A stretch of 64,000 bases of DNA from Zeimonas sediminis (lineage in GTDB: Bacteria; Pseudomonadota; Gammaproteobacteria; Burkholderiales; Burkholderiaceae_E). Positions 8,252-17,105 of this stretch are shown in pieces. The stretch's first letter is position 1; every line of letters begins with the position of its first letter. A model generated the notes under the pieces. The model saw nothing but the letters and a program-made list of their open reading frames with translations. It ran no database searches and had not been told where the DNA came from. The DNA lies in assembly GCF_023721795.1 (NCBI RefSeq), contig NZ_JAMQYE010000001.1:372001-436000 (forward strand), written 5' to 3'. The position numbers and the translations under genes were made by a program.

Positions 8252-9840
8252 GATGAGCAGCTCACTTCGAGGTGGGCCGCCCAGTCCGGGGGCAGGGCGG
8301 CAAGGTCCTCGTGTTCGGGTTGATCGTCGAAGGGCCGGCGCAGCACCTGCAGCAGTCGCCGCACCATGCCGGGGTCGCGCTCGCGGGCCTGGCGGATCGC
8401 CAGCTCCGCCAGGTGATTGCGCAGCACGTATTTCGGGTTCACACGGTTCATCCGCCGGCCGCGCTCGGCATCGTTGCTGCCCTCGTCGCGCAGGCGGGCG
8501 CGCCAGCGCGCCGCCCAGCCGTCGAACAGCGCCGGATCGACGAACAGGTCGCGACAGCGGCTGCCCGGGCGCTGCGCGCCGGGGCGAATGTCCTCGGCGG
8601 CTAGCCCGACGGAGCCCAGGCGCCTGAAAAAGCTCGTGAAGTCGACCCGCTGCGCGTGCAGCAGGTCCAGCGTGGCGCGAACCAGCGCGTCGTCGCCGCC
8701 GCGCTCGGTGGCGAGCCCGAGCTTGGCCCGCATCAGCCGCCCGTACTCGGCGTCGAAGGCCGGGCCGAAGCTCGCCAGAGCCTCCTTCGCGTCGTCGACG
8801 CCGCCGCCGGCCTCGGCGATCAGCGGCATCAGCGCATCGCCCAGGCACCAGCAGTTCCACTCCGCGATCTTCGGCTGCATCGAGTAGCTGTACCGGCCCA
8901 GGTCGTCGGAGTGATTGCAGACGTGGTTCGGGTCGAAGCGGTCGAGGAAGCCGAAGGGGCCGTAGTCGATCGTGAGGCCCAGCGCCGACATGTTGTCGGT
9001 GTTCATGACGCCGTGGCAGAAGCCGACCGATTGCCAGGCGGCGACGAGCCGCGCGGTGCGCTCGGTGACCTCGCGCAGCAGCGCCAGCCACGGATTCGGC
9101 GCGCCGAGAAGCTCCGGGTAGTGCTGCGCGAGCAGGGTCTCGCCGAGCAGCTTAAGGCGCTCGGGCTGGCCGAAATGGCGAAAGTACTCGAAGGAGCCGA
9201 AGCGCAGGAAGGACGGCGACATCCGCGTGACGACGGCTGCGGTCTCGACGGTCTCGCGAAAGACCGGTTCGTCGGAGGCGACCAGTGCCAGCGCCCGGGT
9301 GGTCGGGATGCCGAGGCCGTGCATCGCCTCCGAGCACAGGAACTCGCGGATCGAAGAGCGCAGCACCGCGCGGCCGTCGGCGCCTCGCGAGAAGGGGGTT
9401 CGGCCGGCGCCCTTGAGCTGCAGCTCCCAGCGGCTGCCTTCGGCGCCGATCGCCTCGCCCAGCAGGATCGCCCGGCCGTCGCCGAGGCGCCCGGCCCAGA
9501 CGCCGAACTGGTGGCCCGCGTAGACGGCCGCCAGGGGCTCGGCGCCGTCGATCGGGCGGTTGCCGGCCAGCGCGTCGACGACGGCCGGGTCGTCGAAGGC
9601 CGAGGCCGGCAGGCCCAGCGCCTCGGCGGCGTCGGTCGAGGCGGCCACCAGCCAGGGCTCGGGCAGGGGCGCCGGCCGGACCCGCGCGTAGAAACCGTCG
9701 GGCAGGCGGGCGAAGCGGTTGTCGAAGGCGAGCCCGGGCACGCGCAAAGGCTGCGGCGCCTGCCGCGGCGCGTCGCCGGGCGCGGCGGCCTGCGCCGATC
9801 CGCCGTCGGCCCTGCCGGTCGATCCGAAAGCTTGATCCAT
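8248..9840 (-). CDS. selO: protein adenylyltransferase SelO (YdiU)
   Basis: 530 residues. SelO is a pseudokinase-fold enzyme that transfers AMP to protein Ser, Thr or Tyr residues and is linked to redox stress. The catalytic-core blocks [20 protein letters not shown] and [17 protein letters not shown] are intact. The C-terminus ends Cys-Ser-Ser, the bacterial counterpart of the Sec-containing tail of eukaryotic SelO. An N-terminal extension of about 35 residues is poorly conserved. It is cotranscribed with msrB. Confidence 0.94.
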   Translation of the reverse strand: MDQAFGSTGRADGGSAQAAAPGDAPRQAPQPLRVPGLAFDNRFARLPDGFYARVRPAPLPEPWLVAASTDAAEALGLPASAFDDPAVVDALAGNRPIDGAEPLAAVYAGHQFGVWAGRLGDGRAILLGEAIGAEGSRWELQLKGAGRTPFSRGADGRAVLRSSIREFLCSEAMHGLGIPTTRALALVASDEPVFRETVETAAVVTRMSPSFLRFGSFEYFRHFGQPERLKLLGETLLAQHYPELLGAPNPWLALLREVTERTARLVAAWQSVGFCHGVMNTDNMSALGLTIDYGPFGFLDRFDPNHVCNHSDDLGRYSYSMQPKIAEWNCWCLGDALMPLIAEAGGGVDDAKEALASFGPAFDAEYGRLMRAKLGLATERGGDDALVRATLDLLHAQRVDFTSFFRRLGSVGLAAEDIRPGAQRPGSRCRDLFVDPALFDGWAARWRARLRDEGSNDAERGRRMNRVNPKYVLRNHLAELAIRQARERDPGMVRRLLQVLRRPFDDQPEHEDLAALPPDWAAHLEVSCSS

Positions 9841-9943
9841 GTGGGAATTCTAGGGCCGGCAAGGGGTTCGCAGGCCTGAATCCCTCGCCGTGTCGCTAGA
9901 ATCCGCGGTGTTCACGAAACAACTCTCGCAGGAGACATCGAAC

Positions 9944-11587
9944 ATGCAAGGCCTGATGATGGACATGCCGCTGCTGGTTTCGTCGCTGTTGCAGCACGCG
10001 GCCCGCCACTACGGGGACACCGAGATCGTCTCGCGGCGCGTCGAAGGCGACATCCACCGCTACACCTACGCGGATTGTCACGAGCGGGCCAGGCAACTGG
10101 CCGATGCCTTCGTGCGCTCGGGCACGGCGGTCGGCGACCGGATCGCCACGCTGGCCTGGAACGGCTACCGGCACATGGAGCTGTACTACGCGGTCGGCGG
10201 CCTGGGCGGCGTGATCCACACGATCAACCCGCGACTTCACCCGGAGCAGATCGCCTGGATCGTCAACCACGCCGGCGACACGCACCTGGCCTTCGACCTG
10301 ACCTTCCTGCCGATCGTCGAGGCGATCGCGGCCAAGTGCCCGACGGTCAAGAGCTGGATCGCGATGTGCGACCCGGACAAGCAGCCGAAGTCCGACAAGA
10401 TCCCCAACCTGGTCAACTACGAGGAGTTCCTCGCGAAGGGCTCGGCCGGCTACCGCTGGCCCGAGCTCGACGAGCGCACGGCCTGCGGCCTGTGCTACAC
10501 CTCGGGCACCACCGGCAACCCGAAGGGCGCAATGTACGCGCACCGTTCCACGGTGCTGCACGCCTATGCCGCGGCGCTGCCCGACGCGATGGGCGCCTCG
10601 GCGCGCGACAGCATCCTGCCGGTCGTGCCGATGTTCCACGTCAACGCCTGGGGCCTGCCCTACATCTGCCCGCTGGTGGGTGCCAAGCTGGTGTTCCCGG
10701 GGCCGGCGCTCGACGGCAAGTCGCTCTACGAGCTGATGGAGGCCGAAGGCGTCACCTATTCGGCGGGCGTGCCGACCGTGTGGCTGGGCCTGCTGCAGCA
10801 CGTCGGCTCGATCGGCGCGAAGTTCTCGTCGCTCAGGCGCACCGTGATCGGCGGCTCGGCCTGCCCGCCGGCGATGATCCGCGCGTTCAACGACCAGTAC
10901 GGCGTCGAGGTGATCCACGCCTGGGGCATGACCGAGCTCTCGCCGCTGGGCACGCTGAGCCGCCTGCAACTCAAGCACGAGAAGCTGCCCGAGGAGGCCC
11001 AGCGCAAGATCCTCGAGAAGCAGGGCCACGTGATCTTCGGCATCGACATGAAGATCGTCGGCGACGACGGCACGGAGCTGCCCTGGGACGGCAAGACCTT
11101 CGGCAACCTGCTGGTCCGCGGCCCCTGGGTCATCAAGGAATACTTCCGCGGCGAGGGCGGCGATCCGCTCGAGTACGACCCCGACGGTCGCGGCTGGTTC
11201 CCCACCGGCGACGTGGCCACGATCGACGCCGACGGCTACATGCAGATCACCGATCGCAGCAAGGACGTGATCAAGTCCGGCGGCGAGTGGATCAGCACGA
11301 TCGACCTGGAGAACCTGGCGATCGCGCATCCGGCAGTGGCCAACGCGGCGGTGATCGGCGTCGCGCATCCGAAGTGGGACGAGCGGCCGCTCCTGATCGT
11401 CGCGAAGAAGCCGGGCGCCGAGGTCACCAAGGAGGAGCTGATCGCCTTCTACGAGGGCAAGATCGCGAAGTGGTGGACCCCGGACGACGTGCAGTTCGTC
11501 GATGCGATCCCGCTCGGCGCGACCGGCAAGATCCTCAAGACGAAGCTGCGCGAGCAGTTTGCCGGATACAAGCTGCCCACCGCGTGA
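9944..11587 (+). CDS. acyl-CoA ligase, 3-(methylthio)propionyl-CoA ligase / medium-chain type
   Basis: 547 residues; ANL-superfamily adenylating enzyme. The P-loop is [12 protein letters not shown] at about 182-193, the hinge region has [12 protein letters not shown] and the C-terminal catalytic lysine is in [13 protein letters not shown]. The N-terminus [20 protein letters not shown] closely resembles DmdB-like ligases, which activate 3-methylthiopropionate or short/medium fatty acids. The ATG at 9944 was preferred to an upstream 9890 start because AGGAGA lies just before it. It is followed by a hairpin and by the LIV-type importer; the real acid is unknown. Confidence 0.88.
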   Translation: MQGLMMDMPLLVSSLLQHAARHYGDTEIVSRRVEGDIHRYTYADCHERARQLADAFVRSGTAVGDRIATLAWNGYRHMELYYAVGGLGGVIHTINPRLHPEQIAWIVNHAGDTHLAFDLTFLPIVEAIAAKCPTVKSWIAMCDPDKQPKSDKIPNLVNYEEFLAKGSAGYRWPELDERTACGLCYTSGTTGNPKGAMYAHRSTVLHAYAAALPDAMGASARDSILPVVPMFHVNAWGLPYICPLVGAKLVFPGPALDGKSLYELMEAEGVTYSAGVPTVWLGLLQHVGSIGAKFSSLRRTVIGGSACPPAMIRAFNDQYGVEVIHAWGMTELSPLGTLSRLQLKHEKLPEEAQRKILEKQGHVIFGIDMKIVGDDGTELPWDGKTFGNLLVRGPWVIKEYFRGEGGDPLEYDPDGRGWFPTGDVATIDADGYMQITDRSKDVIKSGGEWISTIDLENLAIAHPAVANAAVIGVAHPKWDERPLLIVAKKPGAEVTKEELIAFYEGKIAKWWTPDDVQFVDAIPLGATGKILKTKLREQFAGYKLPTA

Positions 11588-11660
11588 GCGGCCTGGGAGT
11601 ATGGCGTCGGCGGCGTTCCCGCCGCGCCGTACTCGCCACGAGAATTGCCCCACGGGGCTT

Positions 11661-11690
11661 CGGGCCGGCTTGCCCGGCCCGAAATCTCGT
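11661..11690 (+). terminator. terminator after the acyl-CoA ligase gene
   Basis: An 8-bp stem, CGGGCCGG (11661-11668) and CCGGCCCG (11674-11681), with a CTTGC loop, is followed by AAATCTCGTTT. The next promoter begins inside it. Confidence 0.55.
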
Positions 11691-11697
11691 TTATGAT
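11670..11697 (+). promoter_or_regulatory. promoter of the LIV-type importer operon
   Basis: TTGCCC (11670-11675), 16 bp, TATGAT (11692-11697). It is placed 63 bp before the start of the binding-protein gene, which has an AAGGAGA ribosome site. Confidence 0.45.
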
Positions 11698-11760
11698 CCG
11701 CGGCAGGCGGCGATCGATCGCCCCCGGGTCGACACAGACCGAACTCAGAAGGAGACAACG

Positions 11761-13011
11761 ATGAGCAAGAAATTCGCTTTCGCGGCATTCTCTGTGGCGT
11801 TCGCCGCAGCCGCCGCCGCCCCGGCCGCCTGGGCGCAGTCGGGCACCGTCAAGGTCGCGTGGATCGACCCGCTCTCGGGGATGATGGCCCCGGTCGGCCA
11901 GAACCAGCTGCGCAGCTGGCAGGCCGTGACCGAGATCGCCAACCGCGAGAAATGGGCCGGCGACGTCAAGTTCGAGATGGTTCCCTTCGACGGCAAGCTC
12001 AGCCCGCAGGAAAGTCTGACGGTCCTGAAATCGATCATCGACCAGGGCATCCGCTACATCACCCAGGGCAACGGCTCCAGCGTCGCGATCGCGCTGGCCG
12101 ACGCGGTCGAGAAGCACAACGCGCGCAACCCGGGCAAGGAAATCGTCTTCCTGAACTACGCGGCGGTCGACCCGATCCTGACCAACCAGAAGTGCAGCTT
12201 CTGGCACTTCCGTCTCGACATCAACGCCGACATGAAGATGGAGGCGCTGACCACGTACATGGCCAAGCGTCCGGAGATCAAGAAGGTCTACCTGATCAAC
12301 CAGGACTACTCGTTCGGCCACGCGGTCGAGAAGGCGGCCGAGGAGTACCTGAAGGTCAAGCGTCCCGACATCCAGATCGTCGGCAAGGATCGCCACCCGC
12401 TCGCGCAGGTCCGCGACTTCGCGCCCTACGTGGCGAAGATCAAGGCCGCCGGCGCCGACACGATCATCACCGGCAACTGGGGCGCCGACATGGCGCTGCT
12501 GATCAAGGCCGCCAAGGACGCCGGCCTCGACGCCAAGTTCTACACCTACTACGCCGGCACCACCGGCGTGCCGACCCAGATGGGCGCGGCGGGCGAGGAC
12601 CGGGTGCGCGTGGTGAGCTACTGGAACACCAACGACGCCGGCGAGCGGGCCGACAAGATCGTCATGGACTTCAAGAAGAAGCACAACGACGACTACTACA
12701 CGATGGCCACCTACACCGGCATCAAGATGCTCGCCGAGGGGATGAAGAAGGCCAAGTCGACCGACCCGGTCAAGGTCGCGTTCGCGATGGAAGGCCTGAA
12801 GTTCCAGTCGCTGAACGGCGAGGTCGAGATGCGCGCCAGCGATCACCAGCTGCAGCAGCAGGTCGTGATCACGTCCTGGCAGAAGGTCGACGGCAAGACC
12901 GTCCGCCACGACGTCGAGAACACCGGCTACGGCTGGAAGACCGAGGCCAAGCTCGACGCCTACGTGGCGTCGCAGCCCACCTCGTGCAACATGAAGCGGC
13001 CGAAGGGCTGA
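11761..13011 (+). CDS. ABC transporter periplasmic binding protein, branched-chain amino acid (LIV) type
   Basis: 416 residues. A signal peptide of about 25 residues ends AAWA-Q. The rest is a type I periplasmic binding fold (Peripla_BP_6) beginning VKVAWIDPLSGMMAPVGQNQL. First of five genes for a LIV-type importer. The family handles branched-chain amino acids but also amides, urea, aromatic acids and other carboxylates; the position between an acyl-CoA ligase and beta-oxidation genes suggests an organic acid. Confidence 0.9.
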   Translation: MSKKFAFAAFSVAFAAAAAAPAAWAQSGTVKVAWIDPLSGMMAPVGQNQLRSWQAVTEIANREKWAGDVKFEMVPFDGKLSPQESLTVLKSIIDQGIRYITQGNGSSVAIALADAVEKHNARNPGKEIVFLNYAAVDPILTNQKCSFWHFRLDINADMKMEALTTYMAKRPEIKKVYLINQDYSFGHAVEKAAEEYLKVKRPDIQIVGKDRHPLAQVRDFAPYVAKIKAAGADTIITGNWGADMALLIKAAKDAGLDAKFYTYYAGTTGVPTQMGAAGEDRVRVVSYWNTNDAGERADKIVMDFKKKHNDDYYTMATYTGIKMLAEGMKKAKSTDPVKVAFAMEGLKFQSLNGEVEMRASDHQLQQQVVITSWQKVDGKTVRHDVENTGYGWKTEAKLDAYVASQPTSCNMKRPKG

Positions 13012-13023
13012 TTGCCGCCCGAA

Positions 13024-13049
13024 CGCCCCGGGGCCCCGGCCCCGGGGCG
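13024..13049 (+). terminator. GC hairpin between binding protein and permease genes
   Basis: A perfect 10-bp stem, CGCCCCGGGG and CCCCGGGGCG, with a 6-nt loop, begins 12 bp after the binding-protein stop. There is no T-run. Such intercistronic hairpins commonly stabilise the upstream message so that binding protein exceeds permease. Confidence 0.55.
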
Positions 13050-13120
13050 GCTTGCGCAGAAAACTCCGCCTTCCAGGACCCCGTCCGGTCGCCTGCCCTC
13101 GTGTGCAGGGAGGGCCGCGG

Positions 13121-14095
13121 GTGCCGTCTGCCCGGTTCGCACACATCGTGGAATTCGTCGTCATCTCGCTGCTGAACGGCATCAGCTACGGGCTGCTGCT
13201 GTTCATGCTCGCGTCAGGCCTCACGCTGATCTTCAGCATGATGGGCGTGCTTAACTTCGCGCACGCCTCCTTCTACATGATCGGGGCCTACTTCGCGTAC
13301 CAAATCAGCCAGTGGATCGGCTTCTGGCCGGCGCTGTTCGTCGCGCCGCTGCTGGTCGGGGTGCTCGGCGCGCTGGTCGAGCGATACGGCCTGCGGCGGG
13401 TGCACAAGTGGGGCCACGTGCCGGAGCTGCTGTTCACCTTCGGCCTGTCGTACATCATCGTCGAACTGGTCCAGATCGTCTGGGGCCGGGCGGCGGTGCC
13501 CTACCAGGTTCCCGAGGAACTGTCGGGCACGCTGTTCACCGTGTTCTCCACCAATTTCCCCGCCTACCGCGGCTTCATGATGCTGGTGGCGGTGTTCATG
13601 CTGGTCGCGATCTGGCTGATGCTGACCCGCACCCGGATCGGGCTGGTGATCCAGGCTTCGCTGACCCATCCCGAGACCGTCGAGGCGCTGGGCCACAACG
13701 TGCCGCGGGTCTTCATGCTCACCTTCGGCGGCGGCACGGCGCTGGCCGGGCTGGCCGGGGTGATCGGCGGCAACGCCTACGTGACCGAGCCCTCGATGGC
13801 GGCCCTCGTCGGGGCGATCATCTTCGTCGTCACGGTGGTCGGCGGCATGGGCTCGCTGGCCGGCGCCTTCGTCGCCTCGCTGCTGATCGGCCTGATGCAG
13901 ACCTTCGCGATCGGCATCGACTGGTCGCCGGTTTCCTTCCTCGAAGGGCTCGGCATGCCGATGTCCTCCGACGCCTTCCTCTATCCGATCATGTCGCTGA
14001 AGCTTTCGCAGGTTTCGCCGGTGCTGCCCTACGTGCTGCTGGTGCTGGTGCTGATCTTCCGGCCGCGCGGCCTGATGGGCACGCGGGAGGGCTGA
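13121..14095 (+). CDS. LIV-type ABC transporter permease (LivH-like)
   Basis: 324 residues from GTG 13121, chosen because CAGGGAGGG (13105-13113) lies 7 bp before it; a GTG at 13148 has no ribosome site. Hydrophobic throughout with about eight membrane segments and the landmark NGISYGLLLFMLASGLTLIFSMMGVLNFAHA near the N-terminus (about 17-47). It forms the inner-membrane channel with the LivM-like protein that follows after 4 bp. Confidence 0.92.
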   Translation: MPSARFAHIVEFVVISLLNGISYGLLLFMLASGLTLIFSMMGVLNFAHASFYMIGAYFAYQISQWIGFWPALFVAPLLVGVLGALVERYGLRRVHKWGHVPELLFTFGLSYIIVELVQIVWGRAAVPYQVPEELSGTLFTVFSTNFPAYRGFMMLVAVFMLVAIWLMLTRTRIGLVIQASLTHPETVEALGHNVPRVFMLTFGGGTALAGLAGVIGGNAYVTEPSMAALVGAIIFVVTVVGGMGSLAGAFVASLLIGLMQTFAIGIDWSPVSFLEGLGMPMSSDAFLYPIMSLKLSQVSPVLPYVLLVLVLIFRPRGLMGTREG

Positions 14096-14099
14096 GGCG

Positions 14100-15389
14100 A
14101 TGTCGAAGACGGTCAGTTTCGCGCCCTACAACGTCGGGCGCTGGTTCGTGTGGGGCGGGGCGGCGCTGATCTTCGCCGTGCTGCCGCTGATCTTCACCAG
14201 CGGCTTCGCGATCACCCTGCTGTCGCAGATGGGGATCATGATCATCTTCGCGCTGGCCTACAACGTGATCTTCGGCCAGGGGGGCATGCTGTCCTTCGGC
14301 CACGCGGTGTACTCGGGCCTCGGCGCGTTCTTCGCGATCCACGCGATGAACTGGGTCGGCGACGGCCGGATCTGGATCCCGATGTCGCTGATCCCGCTGG
14401 TGGGCGGCGTGTTCGGCGCGATCTTCGGCGTGATCTTCGGCTACGTGACCACGAAGAAGGCCGGCACGCCGTTCGCGATGATCACGCTGGGCATCGGCGA
14501 GATGGTCTTCGCCGCGTCGCTGATGTTCCCCGGCTTCTTCGGGGGCGAGGGCGGCGTGTCGAGCAACCGCGTGGTCGGCGATCCCTTCCTCGGCGTCACC
14601 TACGGCCCGTCGATCGAGGTCTACTACCTGATCGCGGTCTGGTGCTTCGTCTGCATGGTCGCGATGTTCGCGTTCTCGCAGACGCCGCTCGGCAGGATCT
14701 CCAACGCGGTGCGCGACAACCCGGAGCGGGCCGAGTTCATCGGCTACAACACCCAGCGGGTGCGCTTCCTGGTGCTGATCGTGTCGGCCTTCTTCGCAGG
14801 GATCTCCGGCGGACTGGCGGCGATCAACTTCGAGATCGTCACCGCCGAGAACGTCTCGGCGATCCGCTCGGGCGGCGTGCTGCTGGCCACCTTCATCGGC
14901 GGCGCGATGTTCTTCTTCGGGCCGGTGCTGGGCGCGGTGATCTTCATCTTCTTCGCGGTGGCCCTGTCCGAGTACACCGATGCGTGGCAGTTCTACCTGG
15001 GCGTGTTCTTCGTGCTGATGGTCATGTACGCGCCGGGCGGCGTGGCTTCGCTGATCCTGATGAACCTGCGGGTCGCGAAGTTCGGGCTGTTCAACAGGCT
15101 GTGGCGGCCCTACGGGAAGGTCCTGTCCGCGGGCTTCCTGCTGCTGATCGGCGTGATCATGCTGGTCGAGATGAGCTATCACCTGACGCTGGGCTTCGGC
15201 ACCGGCGGCGGCATGAAGCTGTTCGGCTTCCAGGTCGACGCGAGCACCGCGATGCCCTGGATCGTGGCGGTGCTGGTCACCGGCGGCGGCGGATGGCTGT
15301 TCCACCTGATGCGCAGGGAGTTCATGCGCGAGTGGGGCAGCGTGCAGGCCGTGATCGAAGACCGGATCCAGCGCGGGCTGGCTTCCTGA
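14100..15389 (+). CDS. LIV-type ABC transporter permease (LivM-like) with C-terminal extension
   Basis: 429 residues, about 90-100 longer than ordinary LivM. The core (about 20-320) has the membrane pattern of the family and the landmarks NVIFGQGGMLSFGHA and GISGGLAAI. After about residue 335 there is an extra region with two more hydrophobic segments (about 342-358 and 382-400) joined by a Gly-rich loop (GFGTGGGMKLFGF), then a charged cytoplasmic tail. The extension is in frame and has normal codon use. Second permease of the importer. Confidence 0.88.
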   Translation: MSKTVSFAPYNVGRWFVWGGAALIFAVLPLIFTSGFAITLLSQMGIMIIFALAYNVIFGQGGMLSFGHAVYSGLGAFFAIHAMNWVGDGRIWIPMSLIPLVGGVFGAIFGVIFGYVTTKKAGTPFAMITLGIGEMVFAASLMFPGFFGGEGGVSSNRVVGDPFLGVTYGPSIEVYYLIAVWCFVCMVAMFAFSQTPLGRISNAVRDNPERAEFIGYNTQRVRFLVLIVSAFFAGISGGLAAINFEIVTAENVSAIRSGGVLLATFIGGAMFFFGPVLGAVIFIFFAVALSEYTDAWQFYLGVFFVLMVMYAPGGVASLILMNLRVAKFGLFNRLWRPYGKVLSAGFLLLIGVIMLVEMSYHLTLGFGTGGGMKLFGFQVDASTAMPWIVAVLVTGGGGWLFHLMRREFMREWGSVQAVIEDRIQRGLAS

Positions 15390-15415
15390 AACCGGACCGA
15401 CGAAGGCACGATCCG

Positions 15416-16186
15416 ATGAGAGAAATTTCCAGCGAATCCGCGCTGAAGCTGACCGACGTCCGCAAGAGCTTCGGCAAGACCGAGATCATCCGCGGCGTGA
15501 ACCTCGACATCCGCAAGGGCGAGCGCCATGCGGTGATCGGGCCCAACGGCGCGGGCAAGTCGACGCTGTTCAACCTGATCTCCGGGCGCTTCCCGGTCAG
15601 CTCGGGCAGCATCGAGCTGAACGGCCAGGACATCACCGGCCTCAAGCCCTTCGAGATCAACCGGCGCGGGCTGTCGAGAAGCTTCCAGATCACCAACATC
15701 TTCCACCGGCTGTCGGTCTTCGAGAACATCCGTTGCGCCACGCTGTACGCGCTCGGCTATCGGTACTCGTTCTGGCACCGGCTGGCCGGGCTCGTCGACG
15801 CGGCCGAGCGGGCCGAGGACATCCTGACCCGGATCGGCCTGCAGAGCAGGCGCGACACCCAGGCCGGCCTGCTCACCTACGCCGAGCAGCGGGCGCTCGA
15901 GATCGGCATCACGATCGCCGGCGGCGCCGACGTGATCCTGCTCGACGAACCCACCGCCGGCATGAGCCGCTCGGAGTCCGATCACGCGGTGGAGCTGATC
16001 TCGCGCGTCACCGAAGGCAAGACCCTGGTCATGGTCGAGCACGACATGAGCGTCGTGTTCGGCCTGGCCGACCGGATCTCGGTCGTCGTCTACGGCGAGG
16101 TGATCGCCACCGACCGGCCGGCCGGCATCAAGTCCAACCGCGCGGTGCAGGAAGCCTACCTGGGCACCACGCTCGCAGAAGCCTGA
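15416..16186 (+). CDS. LIV-type ABC transporter ATPase (LivG-like)
   Basis: 256 residues. Walker A is GPNGAGKST (about 42-50), Walker B is VILLDEPTAGM, the switch His is in VEHDMSVV. The signature region is LTYAEQRALEI, the degenerate form usual in LivG proteins. It powers the importer with the LivF-like subunit 12 bp downstream. Confidence 0.93.
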   Translation: MREISSESALKLTDVRKSFGKTEIIRGVNLDIRKGERHAVIGPNGAGKSTLFNLISGRFPVSSGSIELNGQDITGLKPFEINRRGLSRSFQITNIFHRLSVFENIRCATLYALGYRYSFWHRLAGLVDAAERAEDILTRIGLQSRRDTQAGLLTYAEQRALEIGITIAGGADVILLDEPTAGMSRSESDHAVELISRVTEGKTLVMVEHDMSVVFGLADRISVVVYGEVIATDRPAGIKSNRAVQEAYLGTTLAEA

Positions 16187-16198
16187 AGCGGGCCGAAC

Positions 16199-16903
16199 AT
16201 GTCAGAAGCGATTCTCGAAGTCCACGACCTGCACGCCTACTATGGCAAGAGCCACGTGCTGCACGGCGTCGACATGGTCGTGCGGAAGGGCGAAATCGTC
16301 AGCCTGCTCGGCCGCAACGGCGTCGGGCGCTCGACCACCGTCAAGACCGTCATGGGCCTGGTCGAGGGCACCGGCACTGTCAAGTTCAAGGGCGAGACCA
16401 TCCTCGGCCTGAAGCCATACCAGATCGCGCACAAGGGGCTCGGCTACGTGCCCGAGGCGCGCGACATCTTCCCGACGCTGACCGTCGAGCAGAACCTGAT
16501 CCTCGGCCTGAAGGGCCGGGCGCCGGGCCGCTGGAGCTTCGACGACATGTACCGGATGTTCCCGCGGCTGAAGGAGCGCCAGCACACGCAGGCCGGCGTG
16601 CTGTCGGGCGGCGAGCAGCAGATGCTGACGCTGTGCCGCACGCTGATGGGCGACCCGGAGCTCATCATGATCGACGAGCCGACAGAGGGCCTCGCGCCGA
16701 AGATCGTCGAGCTGGTCGGCGAGTACTTGCAGGAGCTGAAGAACCGCGGCATCTCGGTGCTGCTGGTCGAGCAGAAGCTCGCGATCGCGCTCGACATCTC
16801 GCAGCGCGTGTACGTGATGGGCCACGGCCACATCGTTTTCGAGGGCACGCCGCAGGACCTCCGGGACAACGCCCGGATCCGGCAGGAGTGGCTGGAGGTC
16901 TGA
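16199..16903 (+). CDS. LIV-type ABC transporter ATPase (LivF-like) with Arg in Walker A
   Basis: 234 residues. The signature LSGGEQQM, Walker B LIMIDEPTEGL and switch region are normal, but the P-loop reads GRNGVGRST: the invariant lysine is Arg44, encoded by CGC at 16328-16330. The partner ATPase has a normal P-loop. Last gene of the importer; a terminator follows. The substitution may leave one functional ATP site of the pair altered. Confidence 0.92.
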   Translation: MSEAILEVHDLHAYYGKSHVLHGVDMVVRKGEIVSLLGRNGVGRSTTVKTVMGLVEGTGTVKFKGETILGLKPYQIAHKGLGYVPEARDIFPTLTVEQNLILGLKGRAPGRWSFDDMYRMFPRLKERQHTQAGVLSGGEQQMLTLCRTLMGDPELIMIDEPTEGLAPKIVELVGEYLQELKNRGISVLLVEQKLAIALDISQRVYVMGHGHIVFEGTPQDLRDNARIRQEWLEV

Positions 16904-16940
16904 AACGCGGAACGCCGGTGTATCGCCGGCGACGCGTTTT
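16903..16940 (+). terminator. terminator of the LIV-type importer operon
   Basis: Nested stem: AAACGCG with CGCGTTT outside, GCCGG with CCGGC inside, ending in TTTT. It begins at the last base of the livF-like stop. Confidence 0.7.
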
Positions 16941-17015
16941 CGGCGCGTTACACTAGAGGTCGAGGGGTGCTCGCGCAGGCGGACACCCCGGCGTTTTCGC
17001 AGCACCCGCTTTTTT

Positions 17016-17045
17016 TTGACCATAAATCGAACGGGCGTTCGTTTT
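17016..17045 (+). promoter_or_regulatory. promoter -35 and TetR-type palindromic operator before the beta-oxidation genes
   Basis: A -35 hexamer TTGACC at 17016-17021, embedded in an unusual run of T, is followed by a 22-bp imperfect palindrome at 17024-17045: arms AAATCGAACG and CGTTCGTTTT around GG, with one mismatch; the core CGAACG-GG-CGTTCG is perfect. It occupies the -35/-10 spacer and -10 region. Palindromes of this size and place are typical of TetR-family repressors that sense acyl-CoA; the regulator is not in the window. Confidence 0.6.
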
Positions 17046-17105
17046 TCACCGGGCAAGTCCGTCGAGAATCGGATTCACGTCTTCAACCTGACTCGGGACC
17101 CACGC

